A stretch of DNA of 64,000 nt from CAITNM01 sp021298215 (GTDB taxonomy: Bacteria > Pseudomonadota > Alphaproteobacteria > Paracaedibacterales > CAITNM01), in assembly GCA_046309815.1 (NCBI GenBank), contig JBKCOJ010000005.1, positions 124,001 to 188,000 of the forward strand, in the 5' to 3' direction. Below, in pieces: positions 59,281 to 64,000 of this stretch. The notes under the pieces were generated by a model. It made no database searches and was not told the origin of the DNA. It was given only the letters and a program-made list of their open reading frames with translations. A program made the position numbers and the translations under genes. Positions within the stretch are counted from its first letter, which is position 1, and every line of letters begins with the position of its first letter.

Positions 59281-61443
59281 GTGAAAGCAGTTACGCGTAA
59301 GCCTATCATTCGGCAATATGAGCTTGTTGAGAAACTAAAAAAGCATAATCCTAATACAGATGAGGATTTAGTCAACAAGGCTTATGTGTTTTGCATGAAA
59401 GTACATGGGCAGCAATTTAGAGAATCGGGCGATCCATATTTTCATCATCCATTAGAGGTAGCAAATATTCTTGCCGACATGCGGCTAGATCATTATTACA
59501 TAGTAACGGCATTACTCCATGACACAATAGAAGATACTCTTACAACTTATGAAGAAATTGAAAATCTTTTTGGGACTGAGATTGCTACGTTAGTTAATGG
59601 AGTGACCAAGCTTTCACAGCTTGAACTGCAGTCCTCTGCTTCTCCTCAAGCAGAGAATTTTCGCAAGTTATTTTTAGCGATGTCGAATGATTTGCGTGTT
59701 CTCCTTGTAAAATTAGCTGATCGCGTACACAACATGCGCACTCTTCACTTTGTCAAAGATACAGAAAAACGGTTACGCATAGCCCAAGAGACTTTAGAAA
59801 TCTATGCACCGCTGGCAAGCAGAATAGGTATCACAAAATTCCGAGATGAACTCCAAAATTATGCTTTTGAACATTTACATCCTGAAGATTATGAAAATGT
59901 AGTTATGCAACTGGCAAATATGCCACAAACACAACAATTAATTGAAAATATAAACGCTGACATAACGAAAGTTCTAGAAAATGGTGGCTTAAAAGTTCAG
60001 GTGTTTGGACGAGAAAAGACACCGTATTCTATATGGAAGAAAATTCAAAAGCGTAATATCACATTTGAACAGTTATCCGATTTAATGGCTTTTCGAATTA
60101 TTGTAACAAATCTACAGGAATGCTACCAAGCCCTTGGTCTAATTCATAGTTCTTATATCATGGTCCCCGGTCGCTTTAAGGATTATATTAGCACCCCCAA
60201 AGCAAATGGTTATCAATCTCTACACACAACTCTTATTGGGCCGTACAATCAGAAAATTGAAATCCAAATTCGCACACAAAAAATGCATGAAATCTGCGAA
60301 TTTGGAGTCGCAGCACATTGGCACTACAAACAAAAAGTTTCTAGTAAGAATTCAATTAATCTCCACGAAGGAAAACAATACAGTTGGGTTAGAAATATTT
60401 TAGAGATTTTGGAGCATGCAGATAACCCCGATGAATTTTTGGAGCACACAAAACTCGAGATGTTCAATGATCAAGTATTTTGCTTCACCCCAAAAGGAGA
60501 AGTTATAGCCCTACCTAAACATGCTAGTGTTCTCGACTTTGCTTATGCTATTCATGGCGAAATTGGCAACAAAGCAGTAAGTGCAAAAATAAATGGCAAG
60601 CAAGTGCCCCTGCGCACCGAGCTATATAATGGAGACCAAATTGAAATAATAACCTCTAAGCAGCAAGAGCCCTCCCCAAGCTGGGAAAAATATGTCATTA
60701 CCGGCAAAGCCAAAGCCCAAATTCGTAAATTCATTCGCACAAAAAAAAGCGATCAATTTCTCGAATTAGGAAGAACACTTCTAACAAGAGCCCTACAAAA
60801 GGAAGATTGTATTTTTAATGAAAAAACTATCACCCAAAACCTTAGAGGAAGTCATTATAACAGCTATGAAGATATTTTGATTAGCATCGGCGAAGGTACT
60901 CTTAATGTCAGAGATGTTATCAAATATTTTAAGCCACAACCTACCGCTACAAACGATGATAAAATCATCAAAATAAAACCTCTAAAAGCGGTGGAGAATT
61001 TTGAAAATGTACCTATTCAGGGTTTAATACCCGGCATGAAAATCCATTACGCGGGCTGCTGTCATCCTATACCTGGCGATAGAATTAATGGAGTGATCAA
61101 TACAGGAAAGGGTATCACCATTCATATGCAAAACTGTAAACAGCTAGCTAGTATCAACAAAGATGGCGAATTTATTAATCTCATTTGGAATAACAACGAT
61201 TCAAATAATGTATTTACCAGTCGTCTACAAATCACTTTCAACAACAAACAAGGAGCTCTCGCATTGATCACAAGCACAATTAGTAAATGTAAAGCTGATA
61301 TAAATAATTTAAAAATTGTCACCAGAAATTCAGACTTTTGGGAAATTTTAACAGATATCGGTGTGCATGACCGAGACCAATTGCGCAATATACAAGCACA
61401 TCTTCGTTCATTAAATATTGTATGTCAGGTGAACAGACAATGA
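59281..61443 (+). CDS. rsh: bifunctional (p)ppGpp synthetase/hydrolase (RSH)
   Basis: Makes and degrades the alarmone (p)ppGpp. The N-terminal HD hydrolase domain has HHPLEVANILADMRLD and ALLHDTIEDTLTTYEEI. The synthetase domain has FGREKTPYSIWKK, AFRIIVTN and GYQSLHTTLIGP. It is followed by TGS (FTPKGEVIALPKHASVLDFAYAIH), a zinc-finger-like AGCCHPIPGD and a C-terminal ACT domain. Both catalytic centres are complete, so both activities are expected. GTG 59281 with AGGTG upstream is the best start. Coupled by ATGA overlap to acpS. Confidence 0.96.
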   Translation: MKAVTRKPIIRQYELVEKLKKHNPNTDEDLVNKAYVFCMKVHGQQFRESGDPYFHHPLEVANILADMRLDHYYIVTALLHDTIEDTLTTYEEIENLFGTEIATLVNGVTKLSQLELQSSASPQAENFRKLFLAMSNDLRVLLVKLADRVHNMRTLHFVKDTEKRLRIAQETLEIYAPLASRIGITKFRDELQNYAFEHLHPEDYENVVMQLANMPQTQQLIENINADITKVLENGGLKVQVFGREKTPYSIWKKIQKRNITFEQLSDLMAFRIIVTNLQECYQALGLIHSSYIMVPGRFKDYISTPKANGYQSLHTTLIGPYNQKIEIQIRTQKMHEICEFGVAAHWHYKQKVSSKNSINLHEGKQYSWVRNILEILEHADNPDEFLEHTKLEMFNDQVFCFTPKGEVIALPKHASVLDFAYAIHGEIGNKAVSAKINGKQVPLRTELYNGDQIEIITSKQQEPSPSWEKYVITGKAKAQIRKFIRTKKSDQFLELGRTLLTRALQKEDCIFNEKTITQNLRGSHYNSYEDILISIGEGTLNVRDVIKYFKPQPTATNDDKIIKIKPLKAVENFENVPIQGLIPGMKIHYAGCCHPIPGDRINGVINTGKGITIHMQNCKQLASINKDGEFINLIWNNNDSNNVFTSRLQITFNNKQGALALITSTISKCKADINNLKIVTRNSDFWEILTDIGVHDRDQLRNIQAHLRSLNIVCQVNRQ

Positions 61444-61820
61444 TCTTAGGAATTGGATGTGATATTTGCGATATACGTCGTATTGAAAAACTAATAAGTG
61501 CAGATGAAAAATTTTTAAAACGAGTTTTTACCTCATCAGAAATAGAGCGCCTCAAAAAAAGAAATAATGCAGCGAGCGGATTTGCAAAAGTATTCGCAGC
61601 AAAAGAAGCTGTTGTTAAGGCACTTGGGGAAACAGCAAATATTTCTTGGCAAGACATAGAAGTTGTTAAAAATACTAATGGCCGACCGGAAATTATTTTA
61701 CACGCTGAAGCTCATAAAACAGCTAATTTTCTTGCTAATGGCTCATATGATTTATACTTAAGCCTAAGCGATGAAATACCGTATGCATTGGCATATGTTA
61801 TTTTTTGCAAACGTGTTTGA
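61440..61820 (+). CDS. acpS: holo-[acyl-carrier-protein] synthase
   Basis: Transfers 4'-phosphopantetheine from CoA to acyl carrier protein (AcpP here at 20.9 kb). ATG 61440 gives the normal start MILGIGCDICDIRRIEKL with the metal-binding Asp8, and the second motif is FAAKEAVVKALG (catalytic Glu-Lys). The length of 126 residues is normal. It begins on the rsh stop (ATGA). Confidence 0.96.
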   Translation: MILGIGCDICDIRRIEKLISADEKFLKRVFTSSEIERLKKRNNAASGFAKVFAAKEAVVKALGETANISWQDIEVVKNTNGRPEIILHAEAHKTANFLANGSYDLYLSLSDEIPYALAYVIFCKRV

Positions 61821-61847
61821 TCCTTTTCTTTATTATGTTAAGTTGAG

Positions 61848-61998
61848 CTGGCTGCAGTGCGCGTGAGAGTTATATCCCTTGGCTCAGTTTATATCCTTGG
61901 GAGCCGTCTCTGACAAAGTCGTGGCTTTGTTATATGGCACCCACCTGGCGTTTTAGCCACGAGAGGATCACCGACTCCACGGCTCTGTGGCTTTTTTT
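61848..61998 (+). ncRNA. ssrS: candidate 6S RNA
   Basis: The 190-base space between acpS and the next gene has no ORF but folds as a rod with a central bubble. GTGA (61869) pairs with TCAC near 61967; GGCT in CCTTGGCTC with AGCC in TTTTAGCC; TGGGAGCC (about 61900) with GGCACCCA (61936); ACAAAG with CTTTGT as the tip. The 3' part, ACCCACCTGG, resembles alphaproteobacterial 6S RNA as recalled. It ends with a terminator. Its ends are approximate. Function would be to bind RNA polymerase in slow growth. Confidence is moderate because no alignment was possible. Confidence 0.5.
61977..61998 (+). terminator. Rho-independent terminator of the candidate 6S RNA
   Basis: CCAC and GTGG form a short stem around GGCTCT and are followed by C and seven T. 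The start codon of the next gene is 16 bases further on. Confidence 0.6.
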
Positions 61999-62013
61999 CT
62001 TCAGGAGCCTCAT

Positions 62014-63030
62014 GTGACAATTATCACCAAACTTCAAAATAATACCGCAATCATTCTTTTAAATAGACATGATAGATATAACGCTATGGATCTTAGAACC
62101 ATACAGGAAATATCATCCTTTTTATCTGTTTGTGTAGCAAATGATAAAATACAAAAAATTATTATCACTTCCGATCATCCCAAAGCATTTTGCGCTGGTG
62201 GTGATATTCGAATGGCATATGAAGCAATGCTAAATAACGATCGATCTCTTGCTTCCACATTTTTTAAGGAAGAATATAACCTTATTTACAAACTCGCAAC
62301 TTGCTCAAAGCCTGTAATATCTATCGTAAATGGCCTTTGTTTTGGTGGAGGGATGGGATTATCCATGCACAATCAAATAAGAATTATCACAGAGAACGCA
62401 ATCTTAGGAATGCCTGAAACGATTATTGGTTTCTTCCCAGACGTAGCAGCTAGTTTTCGCTTTGCACAATTTCCAAAGGCTTGGGGTAACTTCTATGGAT
62501 TTACAGGCGCAAATATCTCCATTAATCATGCTTTAAAATGGAATATGGCAGATCATTTTATTCCATCACACGCTCTCTCAGACTTCATAAATGACTTAAC
62601 AAATACCGATAATACTCAACAAGTTATTAATCAATTTAGTCAGCCAGTTCCCGTATCTTCCTCATTCGGAGATCAATGGGTTAATGAAGTTTTTTCTCAA
62701 GAGTTAAAAAATATTTTTATTGAATTAAAAAATCATCAACATCCCGAAACTAAAAAAATACTAAATGATCTTCTAACAAGGTCACCGCTTAGCTTATTAA
62801 TTACTGATAGGCTGCTGAAATTATCGCCTTGTCTTGATTTGAAGCAAGCATTAGAGCTTGATTATCATATCTCTTTCAATTTTTTAATTAATTCCGATTT
62901 TCAAGAAGGCATTCGCGCACAAATCATTGATAAAGATAGAAGCCCCCAATGGACTTATACTTTAGAAAATGTAAACGATAATATGATTGAGCAATTTTTC
63001 AAACCAGCGCAGGATCTTGTGATTATATAG
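62014..63030 (+). CDS. enoyl-CoA hydratase/isomerase family, 3-hydroxyisobutyryl-CoA hydrolase-like
   Basis: Crotonase-fold enzyme. The oxyanion-hole motifs are in KAFCAGGDIRMAYEAM and GLCFGGGMGLSMHN. The hydrolase-type acidic residues are in GMPETIIGFFPDVAAS, and the extended C-terminal helix region with FFKPAQDLVII gives 338 residues, near HIBCH length. GTG 62014 has AGGAG just before; the longer frame from 61987 starts inside the terminator. Expected role is valine breakdown, but the wider pathway is not visible here, so another CoA ester may be the substrate. Confidence 0.82.
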   Translation: MTIITKLQNNTAIILLNRHDRYNAMDLRTIQEISSFLSVCVANDKIQKIIITSDHPKAFCAGGDIRMAYEAMLNNDRSLASTFFKEEYNLIYKLATCSKPVISIVNGLCFGGGMGLSMHNQIRIITENAILGMPETIIGFFPDVAASFRFAQFPKAWGNFYGFTGANISINHALKWNMADHFIPSHALSDFINDLTNTDNTQQVINQFSQPVPVSSSFGDQWVNEVFSQELKNIFIELKNHQHPETKKILNDLLTRSPLSLLITDRLLKLSPCLDLKQALELDYHISFNFLINSDFQEGIRAQIIDKDRSPQWTYTLENVNDNMIEQFFKPAQDLVII

Positions 63031-63120
63031 AAACCGATATACAATTAATCAGTTGATATTTATTTTTTACTAGCAGTGGTACTTATTAGTTGTATTATTT
63101 TTTGTCGCACAACAACCATC

Positions 63121-63136
63121 ACCGGTTTAAACCGGT
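63121..63136. promoter_or_regulatory. 16-bp perfect palindrome, possible operator
   Basis: ACCGGTTTAAACCGGT is an exact palindrome about 60 bases before the symporter gene, in an otherwise featureless 160-base gap. A short inverted repeat TTGT-CGC-ACAA lies just upstream (63102-63112). The spacing fits an operator between -35 and the start. No regulator is adjacent. Confidence 0.45.
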
Positions 63137-63194
63137 AGAGCTTACATTTCCTTATACCTGAGTTTCTAAATTTAATAATTCCTAGGAGGAATGT

Positions 63195-64000
63195 ATGTTT
63201 CGCAAAATGCCATTTATTTTAGCCGCAGTCATTGGGCTCATCACACTTTTATATCCTTTTATACCATTAGTCATTAAAGAAGGGTTATACGCGATCAGCT
63301 TAAGCATTAAAGAAATTATTGTTTTATTCCTGCCCTTTATTATTTTTGGACTTTTATTTAAGGCTGCTGTAACCCTCGCAAACAATGCAACAAAAATAAT
63401 TTTGATGATTTTAGTTTTATTATGCTGCTCAAACTTTATTTCTACCTTCTTGAGCCATTACGTTGGTGCATGGATATATAATTTCGATCTATCATTAGTT
63501 TCACCTCAAAAAATTATAGAACTAAAACCTTTATGGTCATGGAAAGCGCCAACATTGGTTGAAAATTATATCCCTATGCTTGCAGGCATTATCCTCGGAA
63601 TCCTTTCATCACTATTGTTCCCTACACAAGCTCAAAAGATTGCAACCAAAATTGATGAATATGTGCACCTGGTTCTTCAAGGAATTGTTTATGTCATTCC
63701 TTTCTTTGTTGCTGGTTTTGTAATTAATCTTGAATATGACGGAATCGTTAATATAATCCTAAAAGATTATTCCATAGTTTTTGCTATCATTGCCCTAGCC
63801 CAATTCAGTTACATCTTATTTGTCTATTTTTTATTAAACAATGCAAATGGAAAAGAATTCATTGCCAGCATCAAGAATATGTTTCCAGCAGCGGTGAGTG
63901 GATTTAGCACAATGTCAAGCGCTGCAAGCATGCCTTTGACTATCATAGGAACAGAAAAAAACCTAAAAAATAAAGACCTCGCTTATTCTGTGATTCCCAC
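63195..64000 (+). CDS. dicarboxylate/amino acid:cation symporter, 3' end beyond window
   Basis: Sodium- or proton-coupled carrier of the DAACS family (GltP/DctA-like). AGGAGG stands 5 bases before ATG 63195. The open frame of 268 codons runs to the window edge with no stop. Seven or so helices are visible, then the first re-entrant loop SGFSTMSSAASMPLTI, which holds the Ser-rich substrate motif (SSxS-type). The typical KxxD/E segment EKNLKNKDL follows. The actual substrate (glutamate, aspartate or C4 dicarboxylates) is not decided by sequence. Confidence 0.9.
   Translation, partial: MFRKMPFILAAVIGLITLLYPFIPLVIKEGLYAISLSIKEIIVLFLPFIIFGLLFKAAVTLANNATKIILMILVLLCCSNFISTFLSHYVGAWIYNFDLSLVSPQKIIELKPLWSWKAPTLVENYIPMLAGIILGILSSLLFPTQAQKIATKIDEYVHLVLQGIVYVIPFFVAGFVINLEYDGIVNIILKDYSIVFAIIALAQFSYILFVYFLLNNANGKEFIASIKNMFPAAVSGFSTMSSAASMPLTIIGTEKNLKNKDLAYSVIP

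Noticed and set aside
1..64000. CRISPR arrays, insertion sequences, phage genes, toxin-antitoxin pairs, rRNA
   Set aside because: No repeat-spacer pattern, no transposase or integrase motifs, no rRNA segments were seen on either strand.

Overview
The window comes from an AT-rich alphaproteobacterium, probably a host-associated one of the Holosporales/Rickettsiales kind. This is inferred from gene content and order, not from a search. Supporting signs are the gpmI-envC-ctpA operon, rpoZ-rsh-acpS, a DUF1467 gene, the alphaproteobacterial-type GltX, clear AT bias, many overlapping genes, several small secreted proteins of unknown function and a few decaying genes. The region is mostly chromosomal housekeeping. 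No insertion sequence, prophage, CRISPR array or plasmid function was seen.

Layout. 1-9.6 kb (mostly minus strand): trxA (cut by the window edge), arginase, gltX, a membrane protein, lptB-lptA (LPS export), then tonB and a BtuB-like TonB-dependent receptor behind a cobalamin riboswitch, a HI0933-type flavoprotein, a CYTH protein and a periplasmic rhodanese. 9.7-13.2 kb: gpmI-envC-ctpA. 13.2-19.6 kb: an autotransporter-passenger-like secreted protein, mutS, a D,D-carboxypeptidase and a small exported protein. 19.6-22.4 kb: fabF-acpP and ychF. 22.5-26.5 kb: a Sel1-repeat protein without a normal start, tRNA-Arg(CCT) directly followed by an ion transporter, marR and a frameshifted SRPBCC gene. 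26.6-32.5 kb: ileS-lspA, rsmE/ubiA (divergent, sharing CATG) and an L,D-transpeptidase. 32.6-40.1 kb: acetyltransferases, HIT, a very short AtpC-like protein, holC, pheS-pheT and a GrpB-GNAT fusion. 40.2-44.5 kb: uvrB, tRNA-Val(GAC), mltG, gmk and a secreted protein. 44.6-52.9 kb: a split yej peptide importer (yejE minus; yejA-yejB plus) around rimI-tsaB and glmU, then a secreted trypsin-like protease, DUF1467 and rsmI. 53-56.6 kb: four genes resembling the inner-membrane platform of a type II secretion/type IV pilus machine. 56.6-64 kb: a GT4 glycosyltransferase, a DsbA-like protein with an acidic tail, rpoZ-rsh-acpS, a candidate 6S RNA, a 3-hydroxyisobutyryl-CoA hydrolase-like gene and the start of a dicarboxylate/amino-acid symporter.

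Together the genes cover cell-envelope upkeep (LptAB, EnvC/CtpA, MltG, L,D-transpeptidase, D,D-carboxypeptidase, LspA, GlmU), translation (GltX, IleS, PheST, two tRNAs, TsaB, RimI, RsmE, RsmI), repair (MutS, UvrB, HolC) and scavenging of nutrients (B12 uptake, peptides, amino acids). The most interesting points are the degenerate secretion platform, CtpA that has lost its catalytic lysine, the lptB gene that appears to start at ATA, the AtpC-like orphan, the GrpB-GNAT fusion, and two tRNA genes joined almost without gap to protein genes.
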